From Chitinophaga silvisoli (GTDB taxonomy: Bacteria > Bacteroidota > Bacteroidia > Chitinophagales > Chitinophagaceae): DNA of 64,000 bases. The notes under the pieces were generated by a model. The model was not told the origin of the DNA. It did not search any database and saw only the letters and a program-made list of their open reading frames with translations. This document shows, one piece after another, positions 27,401 through 35,286 of the stretch. Position 1 is the first letter of the stretch. Each line of letters starts with the position of its first letter. The stretch covers positions 1 to 64,000 of the forward strand of contig NZ_QTJV01000009.1 of the NCBI RefSeq assembly GCF_003412465.1. The letters run 5' to 3'. Made by a program: the position numbers and the translations under genes.

Positions 27401-28403
27401 CCACGGGGCTTGCTCCCAGGAAAGGTATTTGCAACTGTCCGCCCAGGGAACCGCCATTGAGTTTATTTTTACTGAAACCAATACTGAGAGAATTGATGGA
27501 TATGGGCCATCCACCGAGGTTCGCATCGCCTAATGGCAAAAGGTCTTTGCCGCTCAATGTGCCGCTGATGCCCTGATCGTCTATCATAAAATCAGTCACC
27601 TTCAGCACGGGCCTTCCCAATTGTACAGGCAAGGCAACTTCCAGTTCCTGCAGGTAAAATCCCCGCCACAATGCATCTGATGCCGGCAGACCTGCGGGAT
27701 TTGCCAGGTCACTTAAGTCCACTACGGCATTCGTGACCTTAAAACTAAAGTCGTTCAAACCTGCAATATGAAAAGCGGGCAGGTCTATGGCGGCCATAAT
27801 ATCACTGAGATCGGATACATGTACCTGCAAGCTGGCTTTTAGCTGATTTAGGGAGGGATCCTCCGGTGTCAGCCACTTAGGATCAAATTCAAAGATGCCG
27901 CTTAAATTAGCCCCTTTAAAGCCGTTACAATCCCATTCGATATAATTACGCCCATCGCCGGGAAAAACGAGCTGTAGGTGCTCGTTCAGGCCAATATGCT
28001 GATCGCTGAGTAATACCAGCTTTGTAGCACCGCCTGCACCGATGCCGCCGGGTGTGAAAGCGATATCCTTCCCGCCAAAAATCAGGTCATAATCCGTACC
28101 GGGAAATGTAAATTTGAAATATGCATTCAGGTAAGCACCCCTGGGTGTGAACCGTGCACTGTCAATGGCAATGACATATACCCGGCCATTGATCTCACGG
28201 ACAAGGCCTACGGGCAGATGGCCCATTTCCTGCGATCCCAGGGCACTTATATAGTGCCCGCTATCCTGTATTGCTTTAAATATACCTGCTACATAGTTTG
28301 TATCCGGTGTGGTACCTGCCAGGGAGCTGGCGGGAGATAACAGACATAGGATGACCAACCACAATTGCTGTAGCACAGGTATAGGGTTACCGTTAAGCTT
28401 CAT
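24402..28403 (-). CDS. Large secreted protein of unknown function (1333 aa)
   Basis: A 1333-residue protein with a signal peptide (residues 1-29, ending SSLAG). I recognise no family. The first 650 residues are rich in beta strands with repeating phrases such as LNIGGVAFQDL, GKIAIGADVKMNFM and AKATAYFGSKDDYRYYHVD, resembling a long repeated beta-layer. A central part (LAFGAHFCMGFSFDYGVYGD) has several Cys residues. The C-terminal third (residues about 960-1100) looks Ig-like. It is the first gene of the tight three-gene run down to 20972, with a 144-bp spacer to the small gene upstream. The conserved arrangement suggests a surface structure or secreted complex. Confidence 0.7.
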   Translation of the reverse strand: MKLNGNPIPVLQQLWLVILCLLSPASSLAGTTPDTNYVAGIFKAIQDSGHYISALGSQEMGHLPVGLVREINGRVYVIAIDSARFTPRGAYLNAYFKFTFPGTDYDLIFGGKDIAFTPGGIGAGGATKLVLLSDQHIGLNEHLQLVFPGDGRNYIEWDCNGFKGANLSGIFEFDPKWLTPEDPSLNQLKASLQVHVSDLSDIMAAIDLPAFHIAGLNDFSFKVTNAVVDLSDLANPAGLPASDALWRGFYLQELEVALPVQLGRPVLKVTDFMIDDQGISGTLSGKDLLPLGDANLGGWPISINSLSIGFSKNKLNGGSLGGQLQIPFLGASPVDYTAAVNMRGDNPYYSFALAITDNRKYECFAGEIILDQNSRIDVRDFVPEATLHGKLNINKGVLNIGGVAFQDLVLSTQAPYVHSGTFSLSSNSSKMAAFPISFDSIRLGIAEGKIAIGADVKMNFMNAADKGFSAATTFIVSDGQVRISDIHLSVAVMAFKMDGILTLFDKHPIYGNGFRGYLNFSLPGPIPAAKATAYFGSKDDYRYYHVDAYVGTNIPIPPMLNLTGLMGGLSYHMERPADFDAYAARNKVDEQGGLKAQDEIFLYTPTSKAGLGFMGGVSLALVKEMIVNVNASLEVQFGTDGAFRYAQFDGDGYVLHLPLKAPAHDDGAPVRINLKMRYDQVNGTFDAIAKTYINCFIKGTGESALHTGPDGWYFYIGRPSQMFNLDIAGLATVKTYFMTGSQVEDMPPLPKEVSDVLGDYNTMEFPLKNGAGLAFGAHFCMGFSFDYGVYGDFNIGAGADICLRDYGEARCKGSNEIIGINGWYASGQAYAYLNGELGMRVKVFGKKRGFPIARLAAAVLLQAKMPNPAWMKGTLGVKYSVLGGMVHGTANIKVELGSQCELTDAKELDLAIINDISPAHQSGEVSVFAAPQVAFNIPVGQAFAMLNNYDEVETYRVQLDGITLLHDKTIITGITEISGDGTAATLQLRDVLPATTILNVNAKVHIERKNGANWQVLDDHETRSATFTTGTAPDYIPWENVAYEYPVKGQAHFLPKESPGGYIKLKRGQPYLFSDDVSLNFNADKGPSLKTSFAYDSGMAQLNFAIPPGMMKEMDYKLSIIKEPGASTGNVIAGSNTSITASGDTTTITQNTLKGTATAAISKELLAYGFRTSRYNSFVEKMSAASNQKDFFDVGTGYISVIGQRWDLPETFDECELKDLVSAKANTNNSWLQTQIIPLIYANSTPPLDAVYLANDDYTAGRARMVYYVSCEANTDYHELLNSTAKLNPSSPFLGSLYPDLQRNIYYPVDLAYRLPGTNHITSSITKSIFYKL

Positions 28404-28547
28404 GATGATCAGGTTTCAAACAATATTTTGAATATATGATTATTTTCGCATTAATAATTATTTAATTATTTCAGGAAATTCTTATGATCGGGTGAATATT
28501 GTTTGTGCTGCTGTTTAACATGAAGAAAAAGTGGACCGGAAGATCGA

Positions 28548-29090
28548 TCACGGCTCCAGCAGTAGTTCCCTGACGGTTTCATTCCCTGCCAGGTCTTCCG
28601 CTATCACTTTAATTTTACCACCCGGCGGCAAACTCGCCGCGGTAAAAGACCAATCTACACCATTCCTGCCTAAAGTAGCCTTTCCCCTTTCCTGCAGCCG
28701 TCCTTCGGCATCAAATATGCGTACTTCCACATCCGCTACCCTGAATTCATCTTTGGCTTTTACAACTACTGTTGTGTCTTCGATTTTGATCTGCTGTACT
28801 TCGGGGGAATTATATGCATCCTTGATCGCCATATTCCAGGCGTTTTGTCCCGGGCCGGCTTTGGATTGATAATAAGCCAGCATCTCAGGGTCCTGCAGAA
28901 TAGCCTTGGCATAACCTGCTGCTACCATCATCTTCGCCCTGGCCTCCAGCTGCTTAGCTGTGGGCTTTTTATTGGAGGGTCCACGCTTCCTGGCGATGAT
29001 AACCAGCCCGTTTCGTTTGTAAATAACGAATTCTTTGCCCAGGCGGCCTTCGACGCATTGAAAAAGAACACTGTCTTTAATGATTGCCAT
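28548..29090 (-). CDS. Unknown protein with C-terminal Ig-like segment
   Basis: A 180-residue protein without a signal peptide. Residues 1-45 form a basic segment (YKRNGLVIIARKRGPSNKKP). Residues about 45-100 look helical, with KMMVAAGYAKAILQDPEMLA and SKAGPGQNAWNMAIKDAYNS. Residues about 100-180 form a beta-rich module (VEVRIFDAEGRLQERGKATL, then KVIAEDLAGNETVREL) like an Ig or fibronectin domain. I do not recognise the family. It lies 144 bp upstream of the three-gene secreted run on the same strand and may be linked to it. Confidence 0.6.
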   Translation of the reverse strand: MAIIKDSVLFQCVEGRLGKEFVIYKRNGLVIIARKRGPSNKKPTAKQLEARAKMMVAAGYAKAILQDPEMLAYYQSKAGPGQNAWNMAIKDAYNSPEVQQIKIEDTTVVVKAKDEFRVADVEVRIFDAEGRLQERGKATLGRNGVDWSFTAASLPPGGKIKVIAEDLAGNETVRELLLEP

Positions 29091-29133
29091 AAAAATTGTT
29101 TTTGGGGTTCAATAATCAATGTTAAAAAATAGT

Positions 29134-29153
29134 AAGAAGCTATAGTGCTTCTT
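29134..29153 (-). terminator. Small hairpin before the unknown gene
   Basis: AAGAAGC (29134-29140) and GCTTCTT (29147-29153) around a 6-base loop. Read on the minus strand it is followed by ACTATTTTTTAAC, so it could attenuate transcription entering the 29090 gene. Weak by itself. Confidence 0.35.
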
Positions 29154-29187
29154 TTATACCAATTGAGTATTAATACGTCACTTTTTC

Positions 29188-29242
29188 GTCACCAGGAGTA
29201 CACCTCAATATCCATTCGATATTGAGGTGTACTCCTGGTGAC
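29188..29242. repeat. Perfect 25-bp inverted repeat
   Basis: Arms 29188-29212 and 29218-29242 are perfectly complementary (left arm starts GTCACCAGGAGTACACCTCA) around a 5-base loop CATTC. Three short direct repeats, TGACCTTTTAA-like, follow on the right side (29239-29270). It lies in the 270-bp divergent spacer between the 29090 gene and the reductase gene. It lacks a good U-tract on either strand, so a terminator is less likely than a palindromic mobile relic or a regulatory structure. Confidence 0.8.
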
Positions 29243-29297
29243 CTTTTAATGACCTTTTAATGACCTTAATGTTTCGAAGCCCGGACGAATTTAACTA

Positions 29298-29339
29298 ACA
29301 AATGTCAAGTAGATTCGGTGGCCCGGTGCTGACATTTGT
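29298..29339 (+). promoter_or_regulatory. Inverted repeat before the reductase gene
   Basis: ACAAATGTCA (29298-29307) and TGACATTTGT (29330-29339), perfect 10-bp arms with a 22-bp gap, ending 21 bp before the reductase ATG. It may be an operator, possibly for the Crp-type regulator encoded in the same operon, but it does not match the usual Crp site. Confidence 0.45.
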
Positions 29340-29360
29340 GTTGTCAAAAACAAATAAGCA

Positions 29361-30371
29361 ATGGCACAAAAGCATTTAGCCCTCGTATCCGGTGCAAACG
29401 GACATTTAGGCAATAACCTCCTGAGACTCCTCATCAAAAAAGGCATCCCTGTAAGAGCGACCGTAAGAAATATCAATAACAAAACCCCTTTCCATGGCCT
29501 CGATTGCGAAGTAGTGCAGGCAGACATCACCGACAAGGCTTCTTTTGTCAAAGCCCTGCAGGGAGTTGAGACTTTCTATGCAGTAGGGGCCTCTTTTAAA
29601 CTCTGGGCCAGGGATCCTAAAAAGGAGATCTATGATGTGAATATGGACGGCACCCGCAATACCATCGAAGCTGCCGCCGCTGCAGGTGTAAAAAGGATTG
29701 TGTATGTCAGCTCCATTGCAGCACTGAACTATGCGAAACTACCCACCAAAGAAAGCAATGGATATAATCCTGACCGCCGGGATATGTATTACAACTCTAA
29801 AAATGACGGTGAATTACTGGCATTCAAACTGGCCAAAGAACTGGGTATTGAACTGGTATCGGTAATGCCTTCGGCAATGATCGGCAGCGAAGCTTTTCTG
29901 CCATTGAATGTTTCTTATGGCATTCTCCGGCTCATTCTCAACAAACAAATTCCGATCGATACAAGGATCACACTGAACTGGGTAGATGTAAAGGATGTAG
30001 CAGAAGGATGTTACCTTGCTGCACAGAAAGGCAGACCCGGTGAGCGTTACATCCTGGCGAATGAACAATGCATGACGATTACAGATACCACCAGTCTGGC
30101 ACAGGAATTATATCCTGCACTGAAATTGAAAATTCCGGGCAGGGTACCCAAATTCATGCTCTTTGCAATTGCCGGTGTGATGGAATTGTCTGCGCGGATG
30201 AAGCATAAAGCGCCGGTGCTGACAAGGAAAGATATTGCCATGTTTGCCGGCCTGCAACAGGATTTTGATATTTCCAAAGCAAGAAAGGAATTAGGGTTTA
30301 ATCCTACATCACCAAAGCAGGCAGTGACGGAAGCACTAGCCTACCTGATGGAACACAGGGAATTATTGTAA
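29361..30371 (+). CDS. NAD(P)-dependent epimerase/dihydroflavonol reductase-like protein (extended SDR)
   Basis: A 336-residue cytosolic oxidoreductase. The Rossmann motif GxxGxxG is at Gly11-Gly17 (LVSGANGHLGNNLL). The catalytic YxxxK is Tyr143-Lys147 (DMYYNSKNDGE) and the catalytic Ser lies in VYVSSIAALNY. The fold belongs to the dihydroflavonol-4-reductase-like group of extended short-chain dehydrogenases, which reduce aldehydes or ketones or epimerise sugars. The substrate is unknown. A Crp-type regulator starts 8 bp after its stop, and an inverted repeat lies before its start. Confidence 0.88.
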   Translation: MAQKHLALVSGANGHLGNNLLRLLIKKGIPVRATVRNINNKTPFHGLDCEVVQADITDKASFVKALQGVETFYAVGASFKLWARDPKKEIYDVNMDGTRNTIEAAAAAGVKRIVYVSSIAALNYAKLPTKESNGYNPDRRDMYYNSKNDGELLAFKLAKELGIELVSVMPSAMIGSEAFLPLNVSYGILRLILNKQIPIDTRITLNWVDVKDVAEGCYLAAQKGRPGERYILANEQCMTITDTTSLAQELYPALKLKIPGRVPKFMLFAIAGVMELSARMKHKAPVLTRKDIAMFAGLQQDFDISKARKELGFNPTSPKQAVTEALAYLMEHRELL

Positions 30372-30379
30372 CTTCGCTT

Positions 30380-30967
30380 ATGCATAGAAAACTGCTGCAA
30401 TATATCACTTCTAATATAACACTCACGGAAAGGGATATAGCACTGATTGAAAAATATTTCGACCCGGTGCTATATCCCAAAAACCGGATCCTGGAAGAAG
30501 AAGGGAAGGCACCCCAGTACCTTTACTACATCGTATCCGGTTATCTCCGGCTCTTTCATTATAATGAGAACGGGGATGAAGTCACCACACATATTAATTG
30601 TCCGCCGGGATTTTTTACTTCTTATTTTAATTTCATTCACCAGACCAGGTCTGATGAAAATGTAGAATGCGTGACGGATTGTGAACTGCTGCGAATTACT
30701 AAAGCAGACCTGGATCAGCTGACAGCAGAAAGTGATGCTATGAAAGATTTTAGTATACGGGTGTTTCAGCAATCTATTAGTTATAATGAAAACAGGTCGA
30801 AAGAATTAGCTACACTCACCGCTGAACAACGGTATTTGAAATTGATTAATAATTACCCGGATATTTTGCATAATGTACCCGTGCAGTACATTGCATCTTT
30901 CTTAGGGATGAAGGCGGAAAGCCTGAGCAGGATCCGGAGGAAACTGGTGAATGAGCATAAAGGGTAA
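30380..30967 (+). CDS. Crp/Fnr-family transcriptional regulator
   Basis: A 195-residue regulator with a cyclic-nucleotide-binding-type N-terminal domain (residues about 20-115, with YLYYIVSGYLRLFHYNENGDE) and a C-terminal winged helix (VQYIASFLGMKAESLSRIRR). It lacks the Cys cluster of Fnr. Bacteroidota have many such proteins with unknown signals. It is the second gene of the pair with the reductase, 8 bp apart, so it probably regulates that operon or is controlled with it. Confidence 0.9.
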   Translation: MHRKLLQYITSNITLTERDIALIEKYFDPVLYPKNRILEEEGKAPQYLYYIVSGYLRLFHYNENGDEVTTHINCPPGFFTSYFNFIHQTRSDENVECVTDCELLRITKADLDQLTAESDAMKDFSIRVFQQSISYNENRSKELATLTAEQRYLKLINNYPDILHNVPVQYIASFLGMKAESLSRIRRKLVNEHKG

Positions 30968-31192
30968 CGAAATTCAAAACGGCTATTTATTTAAAAGACG
31001 TAAAAGAAGCATCTATCCTCCCCTGTGCAAAAAGGCACTTCCCTTTATGAAATATCATAAATCCCCCTATCAAATTCACGAAATATCGTAAGGTTCGCGC
31101 CTATCCATTTTTCTTAATCCCCTCATTCGCAAACCATTGTTAATATGGCATAGTATTCGCCAACCCCGCTGCCAGAAATAACCAATATTCTT
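30968..31192. other. Intergenic region before the GH71/99-like gene
   Basis: 225 bp without a gene. The only pattern I see is a direct repeat GAAATATCrTAA at 31049 and 31080, 31 bp apart. I could not place a convincing Bacteroidota promoter. Confidence 0.35.
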
Positions 31193-32887
31193 ATGAAGAA
31201 AACCTTTCTCGCCGCAGGGCTGCTGCTTGCCCTCTTATCTGGCTGTACAAAAAAAGACCTTAATGAAAAAGCCCCAACTGTAGCTGCCGGTGCCGCTGCC
31301 GGTTCTCCTGTCGGAGATGTTGTCGGCAAAGTGACCGTTGGCTACCAGGGATGGTTCAATGCTCCCGGCGATGGTTCCGCTGTAAACAGGTGGACACACC
31401 AGAACCTGGAAATGTGGCCGGATATGCGTGAATACACGACTACTTACGCCAGCACATTTCCTATGCTGGCCAATGGCGATACCGCAAAGATGTTCTCCTC
31501 CTATGATCAATCTACGGTAAACACCCACTTCAGGTGGATGCAGGAAAACGGAATCGATGTAGCCGCACTGCAAAGGTTCTCAGGGGAACTGGCTGATCCT
31601 GCCTTTAAATCCATGCGTGATGGCATGGCACAAAAAGTAAGAGCTGCTGCCGAAGCCACCGGCCGCAAGTTCTATATCATGTACGATGTATCGGGCGATG
31701 TCAACATGCAGGAACGTTTAAAATCTGATTTTACCAATACAATTTTGGGTAGCCTGGATTTACTCTCCTCCCCTGCTTATGCCAAACAAAATGGCAAACC
31801 AGTAATCTGTATTTTCGGTATGGGCTACCAGGGTGCTCCAGCACCCGGTCCCGGCGATTCCGCACAATGCCTGGATGTAATCAACTGGTTTAAAAACCAG
31901 GGATATTACGTGATTGGCAGTGTGCCGATGGACTGGCGTGAACCTAACGTGTTCTCACGCAGCAATTTCAGCACTGTATACAATTCATTCAATATGCTGG
32001 CACCATGGGCCGTGGCGGCACAGGTAGTGGCTACTTACCAGCCATGGATCCAGGGTGATTTTGATTATTGTGAAGCACATGGTATCGATTATCAGCCGAT
32101 TGCTTACCCCGGTTTCTCTTTTCATAATTCGAATGCAAACAGTCCGCTGAATGAGATTCCGCGTAACCACGGCGATTTCCTGTGGGCACAGGTAGCGGTG
32201 ATGAAACAGGTAGGTGTGCATAGTCTGTACATCGCCATGTTCGACGAGGTAAACGAAGGCACGGCGATTTTTAAAGTGGCAGAAAATGCTTCGCAGGCAC
32301 CGGCTAACACAACTTTTGTACACCTGGACCAGGACGGTGTGGCAGTGTCTGCCGACTTCTACCTGCGACTGGTGAATGATGCCGGCAAAATGATTAAGGG
32401 TGAAACACCTTACCAGGCTACGCATCCTACACAGCACATCATTGGTGGAAGCGGGCCGCTGGCGGACGGAACGTATAAGATCATTAACCGCAACAGCAAT
32501 CTTTCACTGGACGCTGCGGGTCAGGGTACTGCCAATGAAACAGCGATACAGCAATATGGGTATAGCGGTGGTACCAATCAGCAATGGACGATTACAAGTG
32601 TAGGTGGAGATCACTATAAGATCATCGGGGTGCAGAGTGGCAAAGCACTGGATATAAAAGGACAGTCTTTATTGGATGGGGCTGCACTGCAATTATATGA
32701 TTATAATGGTGGGGCGAATCAGCAGTTTATTCTTTCACCGGTGACAGGTGGGTATTTTACGATCCAGGGAGTACAGAGTGGTAAGTTGCTCGAAGTGCCG
32801 GCGTTCTCTACGACAGCGGGTACGAAGATAGAACAGTACCAGGCGAATAATGGGGCGAACCAGCAATGGATCATTACAAAATTATAA
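31193..32887 (+). CDS. GH71/GH99-like lipoprotein with C-terminal ricin-type lectin
   Basis: The 564-residue protein starts with a lipoprotein signal (lipobox LSGC, Cys18). Residues about 45-410 resemble the GH71/99-like group: VTVGYQGWFNAPGDG near the start, HQNLEMWPDM, YVIGSVPMDWRE, and MFDEVNEGTAIFKVAE near the end. GH71 and GH99 enzymes act on alpha-glucans or alpha-mannans by endo-cleavage. Residues about 422-564 form a ricin-B beta-trefoil with three repeats (LSLDAAGQG, ALDIKGQSL, KLLEVPAFS), each closing with NQQW or NQQF. It is followed by a terminator and by an esterase that carries a closely related lectin domain. Together they suggest surface breakdown of a decorated polysaccharide. 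Confidence 0.82.
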   Translation: MKKTFLAAGLLLALLSGCTKKDLNEKAPTVAAGAAAGSPVGDVVGKVTVGYQGWFNAPGDGSAVNRWTHQNLEMWPDMREYTTTYASTFPMLANGDTAKMFSSYDQSTVNTHFRWMQENGIDVAALQRFSGELADPAFKSMRDGMAQKVRAAAEATGRKFYIMYDVSGDVNMQERLKSDFTNTILGSLDLLSSPAYAKQNGKPVICIFGMGYQGAPAPGPGDSAQCLDVINWFKNQGYYVIGSVPMDWREPNVFSRSNFSTVYNSFNMLAPWAVAAQVVATYQPWIQGDFDYCEAHGIDYQPIAYPGFSFHNSNANSPLNEIPRNHGDFLWAQVAVMKQVGVHSLYIAMFDEVNEGTAIFKVAENASQAPANTTFVHLDQDGVAVSADFYLRLVNDAGKMIKGETPYQATHPTQHIIGGSGPLADGTYKIINRNSNLSLDAAGQGTANETAIQQYGYSGGTNQQWTITSVGGDHYKIIGVQSGKALDIKGQSLLDGAALQLYDYNGGANQQFILSPVTGGYFTIQGVQSGKLLEVPAFSTTAGTKIEQYQANNGANQQWIITKL

Positions 32888-32891
32888 TAGG

Positions 32892-32930
32892 AAGCCCGCT
32901 TGCTCAAAATTGGGGCAGCGGGCTTTCTTC
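32892..32930 (+). terminator. Intrinsic terminator after the GH71/99-like gene
   Basis: AAGCCCGCT (32892-32900) pairs with AGCGGGCTT (32917-32925), followed by TCTTC. It starts 4 bp after the stop codon of the lipoprotein gene. Confidence 0.75.
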
Positions 32931-33023
32931 AAAGTCACCAGGAACAATTATTTTTTTTTAGCGTTGAAATTCCTGGATAGGAGATTTCAATGTGCAAATA
33001 CCCTTATTAAAATAACCTGACCA

Positions 33024-34523
33024 ATGCTACGCAATTATATCCTAATATTGCTCACCCTTCTTCTTGGTGCCTGCACCCCGAAGGGCGCAAATGACGACAA
33101 TATGCTCAAAGCAGATCAACTGGCTTTCGCGGCCCCGGCAACGGGCTATGGCAGTCTCAAAGACACCAACATCCTTTACTTTGGCAGATGGGATTTCAGC
33201 GACAGCACAAAATTTAACGCCTACTGGGGTGGAGCCTATATCAAAGTCAACTTTACAGGTACCACCGTAAAGCTGCAAACCGCAAATATCAGTAACTTCT
33301 ATGCCAGCATAGATGGCGGTCCATGGATATCCTACAAAGATGCAGGAGGCACTAAGGGAGTCATCAACCTTACACCTTCCCCGCTTTCTGCCGGGAATCA
33401 TACCCTCAGTATTGCACAGGGAAAGGACTACGACTATCTATTCAGTTTCCAGGGCCTGATCCTGGATCCGGGGGCTACTACCAGCAAACCAGCTGCATCT
33501 GACTACCTCATCGAATATATCGGTGATTCCATCACTGCCGGCTACCTCGATGACCAGGCCAATGTATCGGACTATGCCTGGATTTGTTCCGAAGCATTAG
33601 GTACCGAGCATACACAAATCGCGTACCCTGGTATTGCCCTCGTCAGCAGTCCGCGACATGGGGTCGCCATGGATAGCCAGTATTTCAAATTACAGCCACC
33701 GAATTATTCACCCCGTATAGCATGGGATTTTTCAAGGTATACACCGAAAGCAATTGTACTGAACCTGGGTACGAATGATAGTGATTATGAAGATTCAGAC
33801 AGCACTTTCCAGGCTGTATACGAGTATTTATTAGGCAGTATCAGAACGAAGTTCCCGCAGGCAGAGATTTTTGTACTTCGTACTTTCCTGGGCATCAGGG
33901 CACAACCTACTGCCGCAGCAGTAGCGGCACGTATTGCCGCTGGTGATAAGAAGGTGCATTATGTAAATACCGAAGGCTGGATTACACAATCTACTTCTGA
34001 TTATCTCACAGACAACCTGCATCCAAGTGAATCAGGGCATATCAAAATAGCGGGCTTATTGCGGGCGGTATTAGCGCCATATGTAAAAGGGACGACAGTG
34101 ATTCCGGATGGGACTTATACAATTGTTAACAAGAACAGCGGTCTCGTATTGGATGCTGCAGGTCAGGGTACTGCCAGTGGAACGGCTATACAGCAGTATA
34201 CAGAGAATGGTGGCAGCAATCAACGCTGGCAACTAAGTTCACTGGGGAATAACCGGTATAAGATCATCGGGGTGCAGAGTGGGAAGTCTTTTGATATCAA
34301 AGGGCAGTCGCTGGCGAATGGTGCGGCATTGCAATTGTATGATTACAATGGAGGTGAGAATCAGCAGTGGATCATCAGCAAAAATGCAGGTGGCTATTAT
34401 ACTATCACCGGTGTACAGAGTGGCAAGGTATTGGAGATTCCTGCCCTTTCAGTGACACCCGGTACTGCGGTGGAACAGTATGAGAATAATGGAGGGAATA
34501 ACCAGTTATGGTTGTTTAAATAA
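33024..34523 (+). CDS. SGNH/GDSL esterase (CE2-like) lipoprotein with ricin-type lectin
   Basis: The 499-residue protein has a lipobox (LLGAC, Cys17). Residues about 40-155 form a jelly-roll like the N-terminal domain of CE2 esterases (YFGRWDFSD, AYWGGAYIKVNFTGTTVKL). Residues about 160-355 hold the SGNH hydrolase: block I YIGDSITAGY (catalytic Ser), block III LNLGTNDSD, block V DNLHPSESGH (Asp and His). Residues about 358-499 are a ricin-B trefoil close in sequence to that of the gene before it (VLDAAGQGTASGTAIQQY, FDIKGQSLANGAALQLYDYN). The likely role is removal of acetyl groups from a surface or environmental polysaccharide. Confidence 0.87.
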   Translation: MLRNYILILLTLLLGACTPKGANDDNMLKADQLAFAAPATGYGSLKDTNILYFGRWDFSDSTKFNAYWGGAYIKVNFTGTTVKLQTANISNFYASIDGGPWISYKDAGGTKGVINLTPSPLSAGNHTLSIAQGKDYDYLFSFQGLILDPGATTSKPAASDYLIEYIGDSITAGYLDDQANVSDYAWICSEALGTEHTQIAYPGIALVSSPRHGVAMDSQYFKLQPPNYSPRIAWDFSRYTPKAIVLNLGTNDSDYEDSDSTFQAVYEYLLGSIRTKFPQAEIFVLRTFLGIRAQPTAAAVAARIAAGDKKVHYVNTEGWITQSTSDYLTDNLHPSESGHIKIAGLLRAVLAPYVKGTTVIPDGTYTIVNKNSGLVLDAAGQGTASGTAIQQYTENGGSNQRWQLSSLGNNRYKIIGVQSGKSFDIKGQSLANGAALQLYDYNGGENQQWIISKNAGGYYTITGVQSGKVLEIPALSVTPGTAVEQYENNGGNNQLWLFK

Positions 34524-34526
34524 AAT

Positions 34527-34561
34527 AAATACGGCTGTATTTTTGAAGTACAGCCGTATTT
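34527..34561 (+). terminator. Intrinsic terminator after the esterase gene
   Basis: AAATACGGCTGTA (34527-34539) and TACAGCCGTATTT (34549-34561), perfect 13-bp arms, 9-base loop, followed by ATTAAAT. It starts 3 bp after the esterase stop and marks the border of the toxin locus. Confidence 0.85.
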
Positions 34562-34640
34562 ATTAAATACCAGAACTTATTTCATAAATGGGATGTAAGC
34601 CTCCTTAATATGGTATAAGCAAAAGCGAGATGAACCCTTT

Positions 34641-34951
34641 TCATTTTAATTCTTCTTCAACGTATTCACACAAAGTTTGAAATAAATAACTTTCAATTCA
34701 TCGGCTGATTTATCCTTATTTAGAAGCTGAATCATCTCTATTCAGTGATGTTCGCTTCAATCTTAAATTTCCTTTGAAACCCAAAAGTCATGTCCAACAT
34801 TATTTTTTTATCAAATACCAGTCCCAAAGCTGCTAGAAATCCTTTAATGTAGATTTTATAGGTATTGTAATCAGGCTCTTCTAAAAAAAAACATTCTAGG
34901 ACTTTTTTGCAGTGTCTCAACAAATAATTTAATAGAAGATTTAATATCCAT
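34641..34951 (-). pseudogene. Frameshifted copy of the 102-residue immunity-like gene
   Basis: This segment is closely similar in DNA to the intact gene at 48273-48581. Reading from its ATG at 34951, an extra T in a run after CTAGAATG shifts the frame, giving the residual frame at 34738-34923 (EEPDYNTYKIYIKGFLAALG). A missing G near 34748 (GCGAACATCAC against GCGAAGCATCAC) shifts it again. It is therefore a decayed orphan immunity gene. The similarity continues into the upstream spacer to about 35093. Confidence 0.85.
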
Positions 34952-35286
34952 AGTATATTATTTTACTTCAGTTTTCATGTTTTCGTAATTGTAAAGTTTT
35001 GACCGTAATTGTAAAGAGTATAATGATACACACCCGCGTTATAATAATTGTAAAACGTAGTTAATGGGAAAGGGGCTCATAAATAATAAAAAGAGACAAC
35101 CACAACTTACCAAACTATTGATAGTTACACATGATATTAATGAAATCCTTATTTTCGAACAACCATATATCATCAAACCTCAATCATCATATTCATTCAC
35201 TATAAGTATCGTCAATAGTAATACTTTGTAGATTTTATAAGCCATAGGTAAAAACCAACTATACCCTATATAAGGCATAAACAACC
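34952..35286. repeat. Duplicated spacer (copy 1) and empty region
   Basis: 34952 to about 35093 is a close copy of 48582-48717 (shared blocks GTAAAGAGTATAATGATA and TTGTAAAACGTAGTTAATGG). A shorter version lies at 44541-44628. The rest, 35094-35286, is AT-rich. On the minus strand it contains a short frame (MPYIGYSWFLPMAYKIYKVL) that could be the displaced C-terminus of the next gene. I see no other gene. Confidence 0.65.
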
